Shown piece after piece: positions 32,709 through 40,063 of a stretch of 40,087 bases of DNA. Source of the stretch: CAZDHT01 sp964505325 (GTDB taxonomy: Bacteria > Planctomycetota > PUPC01); the NCBI GenBank assembly GCA_964505325.1, contig CAZDHT010000014.1, forward strand, positions 1 through 40,087. Reading direction: 5' to 3'. The notes beneath the pieces were generated by a model. The model was not told where the DNA came from and did not search any database. It saw only the letters and a program-made list of their open reading frames with translations. A program made the position numbers and the translations under genes. The stretch's first letter is position 1. Every line of letters begins with the position of its first letter.

Positions 32709-33686
32709 ATGACTGAATTCAAGGTTGTCATTACGGACCTGGGCTATGCGACGTATGAGCCGGAACGCGAGCAGCTCGCGACCGCCGGCAAGATCGAGCT
32801 GGTGCTGGCGGAGTGCGTGACGGAGGCGGATGTCGCCGGGGCCTGCAAGGACGCCGACGGCGTGATCACGCGCCTGGCGCCCGTCGGGCCGGACGCCATC
32901 AACGCGATGGAGAAGTGCCGCGTCATCGCTCGCTACGGCGTCGGCGTGGACAACGTCGACATCCCGGCCGCGACGGCGAAGGGCATCCCGGTCTGCAACG
33001 TCCGCGCCTACTGCAACGAGGACGTGAGCGACCACGCGCTGGCGCTGCTGATGAGCTGCGTCCGCCGCACCGCCAGCCGCGACAAACAGGTCCGCGCCGG
33101 CGAGTGGGACATCGGCTCGAAGGAGCCGGTCTATCGCGTCGCCGGCAAGACGCTCGGCCTGGTCGGCTACGGCGGCATCCCGCGCGTCCTGCACCGCAAG
33201 GTCTCGGGCTTCGGACTGAAGGAAGTCTTGATCTTTGATCCCTACGTTACTGATGACGATGCGAAGGGGGCGGGGGTGCGGAAGGTGTCGCTCGACGAGC
33301 TGTGCACCGAGTCCGATTTCATCTCCGTTCACGCTCCGCTGAACGACGAGACGCGCCACATGATCGGCCCGGACCAGTTCGGCAAGATGAAGAAGACGGC
33401 GATCCTGATCAACACGTCGCGCGGGCCGGTGGTGCATCCGCTGGCGCTGCTCGAGGCGCTGAAGCACGGCTACATCGCGTCGGCGGGGATCGACGTGTAC
33501 GATCCCGAGCCGCCGCCGAAGGACTCGCCGCTGTTCGAGCTGCCCAACGTGGTGCTGACCGACCACACGGGCTGGTACAGCGAGGAATCGCAGCTCGAGT
33601 TGCAGACGTCGGCGGCGAAGAACGTGGCCCTTGTGCTCAGCGGCCAGCCGCCGCTGTTCTGCGTCAACCCGGGGGTGTTGAAGTAG
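32709..33686 (+). CDS. D-2-hydroxyacid dehydrogenase (CtBP/SerA-like)
   Basis: The 325-residue protein is a D-isomer-specific 2-hydroxyacid dehydrogenase. Catalytic Arg is in NTSRGPVVHP, Glu in DVYDPEPP and His in TDHTGW. The substrate-binding region is RYGVGVDNVDI. In the Rossmann loop VGYGGIPR the third glycine of GxGxxG is proline, an unusual change. The enzyme interconverts a 2-oxo and a 2-hydroxy acid with NAD; the substrate is unknown. Its stop codon TAG overlaps the first unit of a heptanucleotide array. It may share a transcript with the toxin genes upstream, eleven bases away. Confidence 0.88.
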   Translation: MTEFKVVITDLGYATYEPEREQLATAGKIELVLAECVTEADVAGACKDADGVITRLAPVGPDAINAMEKCRVIARYGVGVDNVDIPAATAKGIPVCNVRAYCNEDVSDHALALLMSCVRRTASRDKQVRAGEWDIGSKEPVYRVAGKTLGLVGYGGIPRVLHRKVSGFGLKEVLIFDPYVTDDDAKGAGVRKVSLDELCTESDFISVHAPLNDETRHMIGPDQFGKMKKTAILINTSRGPVVHPLALLEALKHGYIASAGIDVYDPEPPPKDSPLFELPNVVLTDHTGWYSEESQLELQTSAAKNVALVLSGQPPLFCVNPGVLK

Positions 33687-33775
33687 CTGTCAGCTATCAG
33701 CCGTCAGCTGTCAACCAGAAAGGTAGCTGGTAGCTGAAAGCTGATAGCTGGTAGCTGATGGCCGACAGCCGACAG
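33685..33775. repeat. Paired opposed heptanucleotide arrays
   Basis: Four units AGCnnTC (33685-33712) are followed after ten bases by seven units in the opposite sense (GTAGCTG, AAAGCTG, ATAGCTG and similar; 33723-33771). CAGCTATCAG (33691-33700) is an exact inverse of 33741-33750, so the arrays can fold into a long hairpin. The first array begins within the stop codon of the upstream dehydrogenase gene. Confidence 0.8.
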
Positions 33776-33793
33776 GTTCCAGGAGATCCACAT

Positions 33794-34600
33794 ATGCCAG
33801 ACAGCCCCAAGCGCCGCCTGGGTATCCTCGACGAGATGACCCTGCCCGAGGTCCAGGCGTTCGATCCCGAGATCGTGGTGATTCCGTGCGGCTCGACAGA
33901 ACCTCACGGCCCGCATCTGCCGTACTGTCCCGACACGGCGTGCTTGCGCGACGTGGCGGAAGGCGGGACGGTGCTGGCCAACGGGCGCGGCGTCCGGGCG
34001 CTCTGCTATCCAACGCTCCCCGTCGGGCTCAACGTGAACTTCGGCTGGCCGTTCGCGCTGTCGATGAAGGTCCCGACGTACATTGCGATGCTGATGGACC
34101 TGTGCGAGCAGATCGAGAAGCAGGGGGTGCGGCGCATCCTGCTCGTCAACGGGCACGGCGGGAACACGGCGGCGCTGCACGCGTTCCAGCGCCAGTGGGC
34201 GCACCGCGGCGTCGGCGGAATGCCCGGCGCCGAGGACCACGCGTTCGTGTGCAGCGTGCTGCGGCGCTCGCCGAAGGCCGGCGAGGTCGTCACGCACCGC
34301 AGCGATCACGCCGGCGAGGCCGAAACCCTCGAGATGATGGCCATCCGGCCCGAGCTGGTGCGGATGGACCAGCTGAAGGAATTCGTTCACCAGGACCCCG
34401 CCATCGAGATCCTCGACCACCCAAGCGTCCACTGGGTCAAGCCGTGGCACTTGCACCTGCCATCCGCCGCGGGCGGCGAGACGCGGACGGTGAACATGGA
34501 CAACGCGAAGAAGCTCCGCGTGCTGAACAGCGAATGGGTCGCCGGCGTCATCTGCGACCTGTGCTCGATCCCGTGGTCGGGTCGGTATCCCTACGAATAG
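33794..34600 (+). CDS. Creatininase family amidohydrolase (copy 1)
   Basis: The 268-residue protein has the creatininase-fold metal site: GSTEPHGPHLPYCPD (Glu, His, Asp ligands), NGHGGNT and DHAGEAETL. Family enzymes hydrolyse amide or lactam rings (creatinine, mycofactocin peptide, formamide-like substrates). The ATG has an AGGAG site eight bases upstream and follows the heptanucleotide arrays. Copy 2 (35501-36307) is the same length and about two thirds identical by eye, including the C-terminal PWSGRYPYE. A formyltransferase-like gene lies between them. The natural substrate cannot be named. Confidence 0.88.
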   Translation: MPDSPKRRLGILDEMTLPEVQAFDPEIVVIPCGSTEPHGPHLPYCPDTACLRDVAEGGTVLANGRGVRALCYPTLPVGLNVNFGWPFALSMKVPTYIAMLMDLCEQIEKQGVRRILLVNGHGGNTAALHAFQRQWAHRGVGGMPGAEDHAFVCSVLRRSPKAGEVVTHRSDHAGEAETLEMMAIRPELVRMDQLKEFVHQDPAIEILDHPSVHWVKPWHLHLPSAAGGETRTVNMDNAKKLRVLNSEWVAGVICDLCSIPWSGRYPYE

Positions 34601-34611
34601 GAGGCGTCCCG

Positions 34612-35454
34612 GTGCGAGTCGTCCTGGTCAGCATGAACGACATCGGCGCCTACCCCCTCGAGGTGCTGGCGCAGTCCCCGTTGAACCTCGTCGCGCTGTT
34701 CACACTGAAGGACCGCGGCAAGCATTACATGGACGCGACCGATCACGCCGAGCTGGCCCGGAAGTACGACGTCCCGGTCTACAAGGTGAGCAGCATCAAC
34801 GACCCGGACGCGGCGGAGCGGATGCGGGAGCTCGAGCCGGACTACTGCATGTCGCTCGGCTGGAAGCAGATCGTCAAAGACCACATGTTGGCCATCCCAA
34901 AGATCGGCTGGTTCGGCGGGCACCCGGTGTACCTGCGGCTCAAAGGAGAGCCGATGGACCCCGCCGTGCTGTCCGCGCCGGGCAACGAGCCGCTTCAGTA
35001 CGCCATCCGGGGCGGATACCGGAAGACCGGCATGTCGCTCATCTGGGTGCAGGCGAAGATCGACGCCGGCGAGGTGTTCGCGCGCGGGCCGATCGACCTC
35101 GACGTCGAGCACGAGACGTCCTACACGCTAATCCACAAGATCGGCCGGCTGACTGGCGAGCTGCTGCAGGAGAACATGGAATCGCTCCTCGCCGGCACGC
35201 CGCCGCGCATGCCGCAGGAGATGAGCGACCTCCAACCGTACATGCCGCCGCTCTACGCTGACGACAACCGCATCGACCTGCAGGCGCCCGCGGAGGAGAC
35301 GTACGCGCTCGTCCGCAGCAGCATCTACCCGTATCCGAACGCGTTCATCGAGTTCAACGGACAGCGGATCTACATCGAAAGCGCGCGGATGGAGAACGAC
35401 GTGTTCACCGAGCTCCGCACGCGAGTCGGTGGAACGCCCTGGGGGCCGGCATGA
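34612..35454 (+). CDS. Formyltransferase-like protein (Fmt/ArnA family)
   Basis: The 280-residue product has an N-terminal formyltransferase fold (about 1-190) with the loop GWFGGHPVYLRLKGEP and the conserved Asp in KIDAGEVFARG. A C-terminal Fmt-like beta domain follows (DNRIDLQAPAEETYALVRSS). The Asn of the N-x-H catalytic pair is replaced by Gly (GGH), while His and Asp remain, so ordinary 10-formyl-THF transfer is not certain. The GTG start has an AGGAGG site overlapping the stop of creatininase copy 1. Lying between two creatininases, it probably acts on the same small amide substrate. It is not the housekeeping Met-tRNA formyltransferase. Confidence 0.75.
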   Translation: MRVVLVSMNDIGAYPLEVLAQSPLNLVALFTLKDRGKHYMDATDHAELARKYDVPVYKVSSINDPDAAERMRELEPDYCMSLGWKQIVKDHMLAIPKIGWFGGHPVYLRLKGEPMDPAVLSAPGNEPLQYAIRGGYRKTGMSLIWVQAKIDAGEVFARGPIDLDVEHETSYTLIHKIGRLTGELLQENMESLLAGTPPRMPQEMSDLQPYMPPLYADDNRIDLQAPAEETYALVRSSIYPYPNAFIEFNGQRIYIESARMENDVFTELRTRVGGTPWGPA

Positions 35455-35500
35455 GTCGCCGCTGGGGTATCCGTATCAGTAACTTGCCGAGGCCTGGCCA

Positions 35501-36307
35501 ATGACCAAGAGCCGCACGCCACGCATGGGCATCCTCGACGAAATGACGCTGCCGGAGGTCGAGGCGTTCGAGCCGGAGATCGTTGTCATCCCGCTCGGTT
35601 CGACGGAGCCGCACGGCCCCCACCTGCCGTACTGCTGCGACGCGCTGGGCGTCCAGACCAACGCCGAGGGCGGCACGGTGCTCGCGAACGAGCGCGGCGT
35701 GCGGGCGCTGTGCTATCCGACGCTGCCCGTCGGGCTGAACGTGAACTTCGGCTGGCCGTTCGCGCTCTCGATGCGCGTGCCGACGTACATGCAGATGCTG
35801 ATGGATCTGTGCGAGCAGGCCGAGGCGGAGGGCGTGCGCCGCATCCTGCTGGTCAACGGGCACGGCGGCAACACGTCGGCGGTCCACGCGTTCCTGCGCA
35901 ACTGGGCCCACCGTGGCATCGCCGGCACACCGGGCGCCGAGGACCACGCCTTCGCCTGCGCCGTCGGAGGCGGCTCGCCCAAGGCGCGGGAGCTGATCAC
36001 GTACCCCAGCAACCACGCCGGCGAGGGCGAGACGCTGAGAATGATGGCCATGCGGCCGGAGTTGGTGCGGATGGACAAACTCGACAACTTCCCGTTCGGC
36101 AAGCCGGCGATCGAGATTCTCGAAGGCCCCCACGTCCACTGGGTCCGGCCGTGGCACCTGCACGTGCCGCGCGGCGCGGGCGGCGAGACGCGGCACGTGA
36201 CCCGGGAGAAGGCCGAGCAACTGGCGCCGCTCGGCCCCGAATGGATCGCCGACGTGATCTGCGACCTGTGCGCCGTTCCGTGGTCGGGTCGGTACCCCTA
36301 CGAGTAG
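35501..36307 (+). CDS. Creatininase family amidohydrolase (copy 2)
   Basis: This 268-residue paralogue of copy 1 keeps every visible metal-binding motif: GSTEPHGPHLPYCCD, NGHGGNTSAVHAF and NHAGEGETL. The two differ most around residues 48-60 and 165-180, which are near the likely substrate pocket, so their substrates may differ. The start has no strong ribosome site (CCTGGCCA precedes the ATG); translation may rely on the upstream frame. The pair with the formyltransferase-like gene between them looks like a tandem duplication retained as a functional cassette. Confidence 0.87.
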   Translation: MTKSRTPRMGILDEMTLPEVEAFEPEIVVIPLGSTEPHGPHLPYCCDALGVQTNAEGGTVLANERGVRALCYPTLPVGLNVNFGWPFALSMRVPTYMQMLMDLCEQAEAEGVRRILLVNGHGGNTSAVHAFLRNWAHRGIAGTPGAEDHAFACAVGGGSPKARELITYPSNHAGEGETLRMMAMRPELVRMDKLDNFPFGKPAIEILEGPHVHWVRPWHLHVPRGAGGETRHVTREKAEQLAPLGPEWIADVICDLCAVPWSGRYPYE

Positions 36308-36316
36308 CAGTCGGCC

Positions 36317-36436
36317 TCAGGTCTCTTGCCGTTCGAGGAACCGCAGGTCGTCGAGATCCTTGGGTCTTCCGGCGGCCCGCTTGTTGCGGACGAGGTCTTT
36401 CAGGCCGATGAACCATACGGGGATAAGGAAGAAGCG
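36317..36436 (-). pseudogene. Nucleotidyltransferase 3' stump
   Basis: Starting two bases past the stop codon of the small gene at 36438, this minus-strand frame encodes VWFIGLKDLVRNKRAAGRP and then KDLDDLRFLE before a TGA. That is the typical C-terminus of minimal nucleotidyltransferases (LKDLIxNKRAAGRPKDLxDL). The catalytic N-terminal domain with its GS and DxD motifs is missing, so only about 40 codons of the gene survive. Confidence 0.65.
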
Positions 36437-36437
36437 C

Positions 36438-36605
36438 TCAGCTGGTCTTGTGGCATGCGCGAATGTCCTTGCCGCGGCCAAAAACCCTCCGCTGCAGCGC
36501 CCGCGCCGCGTCCACTCGGTCCTGAGGCGTCATGGCCAACTGCTGGCGGACGTCGTTCTCGTCTGCTTCTTTGAACGATTTGCTCTTGTGCACGACGCGC
36601 TGCAT
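36438..36605 (-). CDS. Small antitoxin-like protein of a nucleotidyltransferase locus
   Basis: The 55-residue product starts MQRVVHKSKSFKEADENDVR and continues QQLAMTPQDRVDAARALQRR, ending RACHKTS. It resembles the short proteins with FxxADxxDxxxxxxMTPxERxxxAxxL that commonly precede nucleotidyltransferase genes in planctomycete-like genomes (recalled, not searched). The ATG at 36605 has a GAGG-type site and a good promoter upstream. The frame is open further upstream but loses the site. The expected partner survives only as a stump just downstream, so the module is broken and this gene stands alone. Confidence 0.65.
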   Translation of the reverse strand: MQRVVHKSKSFKEADENDVRQQLAMTPQDRVDAARALQRRVFGRGKDIRACHKTS

Positions 36606-36654
36606 GACCTCACCCCTTGGATCGTCGAGCGGCTCGTGATCCTCACCACAATAC

Positions 36655-36683
36655 ATTCTATCGGCCGCGACCGGGCCAGGCAA
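36655..36683 (-). promoter_or_regulatory. Promoter of the small antitoxin-like gene
   Basis: On the minus strand TTGCCT (36678-36683) and TAGAAT (36655-36660, five of six) are separated by 17 bases. The -35 box directly abuts the first heptanucleotide unit at 36685. The predicted leader is about 40 bases. Confidence 0.55.
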
Positions 36684-36684
36684 T

Positions 36685-36765
36685 CATCAGTCACCAGTGA
36701 TCAGTCATCAGTTCCCGGCGTACGTTTGGCGCTGATTACTGGTCACTGGTCACTGGTCACTGGTC
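36685..36765. repeat. Second pair of opposed heptanucleotide arrays
   Basis: Four units fitting CAnCAGT/GATCAGT (36685-36712) are followed by 25 bases and then four identical ACTGGTC units (36738-36765). The second array is the reverse complement of the first family (GACCAGT). It covers part of the stop codon of the SDR gene that ends at 36764, so the gene terminates inside the repeat. Confidence 0.8.
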
Positions 36766-37621
36766 ACTTCTTCTCATCCAGCGGGCCGACGCCGGAGTAG
36801 ACGTTGAACCCGCCGTCGATGGGAAGGGTGACACCGTGGATGAAGCTGCCGGCGTCCGACATCAAGAGGATGATCGCGCCCATCAGCTCGTCGGGGTTAC
36901 CGAACCGGTCCATCGGGGTGTTCGCGATGATCGAGTGACCGCGCTTGGTGAGTGTCGTGCACTCCTCGTCCTCGTAGAGCAGGCCCCTGTTCTGCGTGGT
37001 GACGAGGAAGCCGGGGGCGATCTCGTTAACGCGGATGTCCGCGTCGGGGAAGTCGACCTTGACCTGCACGGCCAGCCAGCGGGTGAAGTTGGTCACCGCG
37101 GCCTTTGCGTTTGAGTAGCCCGGCACGTTGGTCAGCGGGGCGAGCGCCGCCATCGACGACGTGTTGATGATGCAGCCGGTGCCGCGCTCGGCGAAGTGCC
37201 GGCAAAAGATCTGCGTCGGCAGGAACGTGCCGGTGTAGTTCAGGCTGAACACCCTGGCCAGCGCGTCGACCGGGAGGTCGGTGAACACCCCGTCTGGCCG
37301 GACGGTCGCCGCTTTCTGATTTCCGCCCGCTCCGTTAATGAGGACGTCGCAGGTGCCGAATTCCGCCAGGATTCTCTCGAGCGCCGTCTGGATGCTCCCG
37401 GCGTCGAGCACGCTGCACTCGATCCCGAGCGCCTCGCCGCCCGCCGACCGGATCTGCTCCGCGACCGCCGCCACCTTGTCGCCGAGAATATCGAGAAGGG
37501 CGACCTTCGCGCCGTTCTCGGCCAGCGCCTTCGAGATCGCGCTGTACAGAACCCCCGCGGCGCCGGTCACCGCGATGACTTTGCCGTCAATGCTGAACAA
37601 GTCAGCGGCTCTGGTGGACAT
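36764..37621 (-). CDS. uxuB: SDR oxidoreductase, D-mannonate oxidoreductase-like
   Basis: The 285-residue short-chain dehydrogenase begins GKVIAVTGAAGVLYSAISKA. Catalytic residues are Ser in NTSSMAALAP and Tyr/Lys in YSNAKAAV. The stretches GAGGNQKAATV, NEIAPGFLVTTQNRGLL and PIDGGFNVYSGVG match the YjmF/UxuB-type SDRs that interconvert D-mannonate and D-fructuronate in hexuronate catabolism. This fits its place after a KDG kinase and a KDPG aldolase. The ATG has an AAGGAG site six bases upstream. Other sugar acids are possible, so the symbol is tentative. Confidence 0.8.
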   Translation of the reverse strand: MSTRAADLFSIDGKVIAVTGAAGVLYSAISKALAENGAKVALLDILGDKVAAVAEQIRSAGGEALGIECSVLDAGSIQTALERILAEFGTCDVLINGAGGNQKAATVRPDGVFTDLPVDALARVFSLNYTGTFLPTQIFCRHFAERGTGCIINTSSMAALAPLTNVPGYSNAKAAVTNFTRWLAVQVKVDFPDADIRVNEIAPGFLVTTQNRGLLYEDEECTTLTKRGHSIIANTPMDRFGNPDELMGAIILLMSDAGSFIHGVTLPIDGGFNVYSGVGPLDEKK

Positions 37622-37681
37622 GTCTGTCTCCTTGTTCAGATGCTGAGATCCGGGGAAGAAACCCTTTTCGGAAAGGGCTTC

Positions 37682-38446
37682 CTACTCGATCCCTGCTTCG
37701 CTCTTCGCGGCTCTGAACTTCTCGGTGAACTCGGTGAGCGAGGCGTTGATGGTCTCGATGTCGCCCGGCCTCTTGGCGTCGGCCACGCCCTTCAGCGGCG
37801 CCGACATCCCGAGCACGGGATAGTAGCCGCGGCCGGAGATCGCCTTGATGTACTCGACACCGGTCTCGCAGTTCACGCCGCCCGTCGGCATGATGATGCG
37901 CCCGTCGTGGCGGTCGCGCACGTACGGCGCCAGCAGGCCCGACACGCCTTTCGCCCCGTGCGTGTTGGCCGGGAAGATCTTAATCGCATCCGGCTCGAGC
38001 CCGTCGTCCCGCTCGATGAAGTACTGGAGTTCGCTCGGGGTGAAGATGGCGGGCGCGGCGAAGCAGCCAGCCTCGTGCGCAATCTTGACGAACTGCGCGC
38101 CTTCGCCGTAGCCGCCCATCACGTCCGCCGGCGCGACGATCATGTCGAAGCCCATCTCAATCGCGGCTTCCAACTCCCTGGGGTTGATGACGCTGCCGAC
38201 ACCGAGCACGAACGGCTTGTCGGCGGGCGCCGCGACGCGGAGCGTCACCATCTCCTGCATCGCCTCGCGCAGGATCGCCTCCTCGATGCGGAACGTCACC
38301 TCTGCGACATAGCCGAACTCATACACCGCCTTCATCGTCGTCACCATGTCCGCAGGGCAGGTGATGTGGCTCTTGTTCATCACCACGCACACGCCGCTGC
38401 TTCGCATCGCCGCGTCCACGCGGCTCTTCTCGCGTTTGTACGCCAT
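37682..38446 (-). CDS. eda: KDPG/KHG aldolase-like protein
   Basis: The 254-residue TIM barrel is a 2-dehydro-3-deoxy-phosphogluconate (KDPG) aldolase homologue. It has Glu in AEVTFRI, the Schiff-base lysine in AIKIFPANTHG, and IIMPTGGVN. It cleaves KDPG to pyruvate and glyceraldehyde-3-phosphate. At 254 residues it is longer than the usual 210-220 because of N- and C-terminal extensions. The ATG at 38446 has a GGAAGGAG site; a GTG immediately before is rejected on spacing. It lies 21 bases after the kinase and 60 bases before the SDR, in a three-gene operon. Confidence 0.88.
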   Translation of the reverse strand: MAYKREKSRVDAAMRSSGVCVVMNKSHITCPADMVTTMKAVYEFGYVAEVTFRIEEAILREAMQEMVTLRVAAPADKPFVLGVGSVINPRELEAAIEMGFDMIVAPADVMGGYGEGAQFVKIAHEAGCFAAPAIFTPSELQYFIERDDGLEPDAIKIFPANTHGAKGVSGLLAPYVRDRHDGRIIMPTGGVNCETGVEYIKAISGRGYYPVLGMSAPLKGVADAKRPGDIETINASLTEFTEKFRAAKSEAGIE

Positions 38447-38467
38447 CACTGTCTCCTTCCAGTTCGC

Positions 38468-39604
38468 CTATCGCAGCGCGCTGACGCCGCCGCCGGTCAT
38501 CGCGCGTTTCACTTCCTTCAGCACGTCGGCTTGTTTGACCATCGACACGTCGCCCGGGGTGCTCTGCACGCAGATGCCGTGCGCGGCGCCCCACTGGACC
38601 GCCTCGTCCGGGCCCTTGCCGTTCATCAGCGCCGCGGCAACGCCCGACGCGAACGAGTCCCCGCCGCCCGTCCGGTCGGCGATCTCGACGTTCTCGCGCG
38701 TTACAGCGACGTGAATCCTGTCCTCCGTCACGTCATACAGCACCGCGCCCCAGTTGATCCTGTCGGCGCTCAGCGCGGCGCGGAGTTGCGTCCCAATCAG
38801 CTTCAAGTTCGGATACTTGTCGGCGACCCGCTTCAGCATGGCCGAATACACCTCGAGCCAGACATCGAAGGGCTCGTCCTTGCTGACCTCGCGGTCGAGG
38901 GTCTCGCCCAGCGCGTCGTCGAAGTCGCCCTGGTTGCCGACGAGGAAGTCCGTCTCGGCGACGATCTTCTGGTTGTTGGCGCGCGCGCGGCCCTTGTCTG
39001 GCTCGACCTTCGAGCGGTAGTTCAGATCGAAGGCGCGGACGGTGCCCGCGGCGCCGGCCGCCTGCATCGCCTCCAGCGCCACGTCGGCCGAGGTCGGCGA
39101 GATCAGCGTGTAGATGCCGCCGGTATGGAACCAGCGGACGCCCTGCCCGAACAGACCCGCCCAGTCGACGTGGCCCGGCTTCAACTCGCGAATGGCGGTG
39201 TGTGCGCGGTAGTACTCGGTAATTGAGGGCACCACACCCTTCCCGCTCCACGTGAAATTCACCCCGTTGCAGATGGTGCCCTTCGCGTCGGTCGAGTGCT
39301 CGCCCTCGCCCTTGTTGTTGAACCAGATGATGTTCGAGGTATCCACGCCGCACTCGCGCATCTGGTTCTCGATGTTGCGGCCGATGCCGTCGTCGACCAG
39401 CGCCGTGACCACGGCGGTCCGCATGCCGAAGCAGTAAGCCAGGCCGCAGGCGACGTTCGTCTCGCCGCCGCCCTGCCAGATCCGCGCGGTTCGGGCGCGC
39501 GCGGTGGGGACATCCCCGGGATCAATCCGCATCATCACTTCGCCCAGCGACACTTCATCATAACGGCACTCCCCTGCCGATTTGAGCTTCAAGGAACCTG
39601 CCAC
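38468..39604 (-). CDS. kdgK: PfkB-family 2-keto-3-deoxygluconate kinase
   Basis: The 378-residue sugar kinase starts at a GTG with a GGGAGGTGG site; the longer frame upstream lacks one. Ribokinase-family motifs are present: GGGETNVACGLAYCFG near the N-terminus and the catalytic RTGGGDSFASGVAAAL near residue 305, with Gly-Gly-Gly-Asp in place of GAGD. Phosphorylation of 2-keto-3-deoxygluconate to KDPG feeds the aldolase encoded next. With the mannonate-type SDR downstream, the operon covers fructuronate-to-KDPG steps apart from mannonate dehydratase, which is not in this window. A LacI-type operator pair lies upstream. Confidence 0.85.
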   Translation of the reverse strand: MAGSLKLKSAGECRYDEVSLGEVMMRIDPGDVPTARARTARIWQGGGETNVACGLAYCFGMRTAVVTALVDDGIGRNIENQMRECGVDTSNIIWFNNKGEGEHSTDAKGTICNGVNFTWSGKGVVPSITEYYRAHTAIRELKPGHVDWAGLFGQGVRWFHTGGIYTLISPTSADVALEAMQAAGAAGTVRAFDLNYRSKVEPDKGRARANNQKIVAETDFLVGNQGDFDDALGETLDREVSKDEPFDVWLEVYSAMLKRVADKYPNLKLIGTQLRAALSADRINWGAVLYDVTEDRIHVAVTRENVEIADRTGGGDSFASGVAAALMNGKGPDEAVQWGAAHGICVQSTPGDVSMVKQADVLKEVKRAMTGGGVSALR

Positions 39605-39665
39605 GTTTCCACCTCCCTGAGCTTGAGAGCGATTGACACCAACTCCGAATCTGTGTAACGAACGA

Positions 39666-39695
39666 ATAATAGGGGTTATCTCAAGAGCATGCCAG
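39666..39695 (-). promoter_or_regulatory. Promoter of the kdgK operon
   Basis: On the minus strand CTGGCA (39690-39695, four of six) and TATTAT (39666-39671, five of six) are separated by 18 bases. The predicted start lies about 55 bases before the GTG. Confidence 0.4.
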
Positions 39696-39738
39696 AAAAA
39701 AAACGGGCATGTACGAGCACACCGCCCGGGGCAGTCTC

Positions 39739-39763
39739 GCAAGCGCTTGCTGCGAAAGCGGTT
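39739..39763. promoter_or_regulatory. Two LacI-family-like operator half-palindromes
   Basis: GCAAGCGCTTGC (39739-39750) is a perfect 12-base palindrome with the AAnCGnTT core of LacI/GalR-family operators. AAGCGGTT (39756-39763) repeats the core 15 bases away. They lie about 45-70 bases upstream of the predicted kdgK -35 box. No regulator gene is in the window. Confidence 0.4.
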
Positions 39764-39979
39764 GCGCCCGTTCTGGAATCGCTGGGAGCGCCGCGCGCGA
39801 GTTCGAGCAGGGGCCGTTCATCGCCTTGGCGTGGGCGTCGCGGGGGAGGAGGAGGACAGACGACGGTCTCCGGCGGGCCGTGGCCTCCGCGCGGTCGTCA
39901 CGCCGCGCTTCGGATTATCGCCAAGTGCAGAGTGGATATTCTGAATGGGGGCTGACGTGGGCAGTGGGCTTCGTTCTTT
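39764..39979. other. Gene-free stretch, nothing recognised
   Basis: Short open frames cross this stretch on both strands, but none has a ribosome site with a recognisable product. It is purine-rich near 39840-39855. Confidence 0.4.
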
Positions 39980-40063
39980 GTGGCACGGGCGTCTCGCCCG
40001 TGGGCGATCACGGCCGGGACGGCCGTGCCACGGGGGGCGTGCCGCCCGACGCCGCAGGCGGCG
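39980..40063. repeat. Two-lobed REP-like element
   Basis: CACGGGCG-TCT-CGCCCGTG (39984-40002) and CACGGCCG-GGA-CGGCCGTG (40009-40027) are two perfect eight-pair hairpins. An outer GTGGCAC (39980) / GTGCCAC (40031) pair encloses both. A third hairpin CGCCGC-AG-GCGGCG follows at 40050-40063. This is the paired-hairpin layout of extragenic palindromes. The element lies 375 bases beyond the kdgK start and continues toward the window end. Confidence 0.75.

Noticed and set aside
37196..39226. 676-codon plus-strand frame opposite the kdgK operon
   Set aside because: It is the mirror of three recognised genes and its composition is that of a high-G+C shadow frame.
39689..39955. 88-codon ORF upstream of kdgK
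   Set aside because: No ribosome site, low-complexity Gly/Arg/Ser content and no recognisable domain. It crosses the predicted promoter and operator of kdgK.
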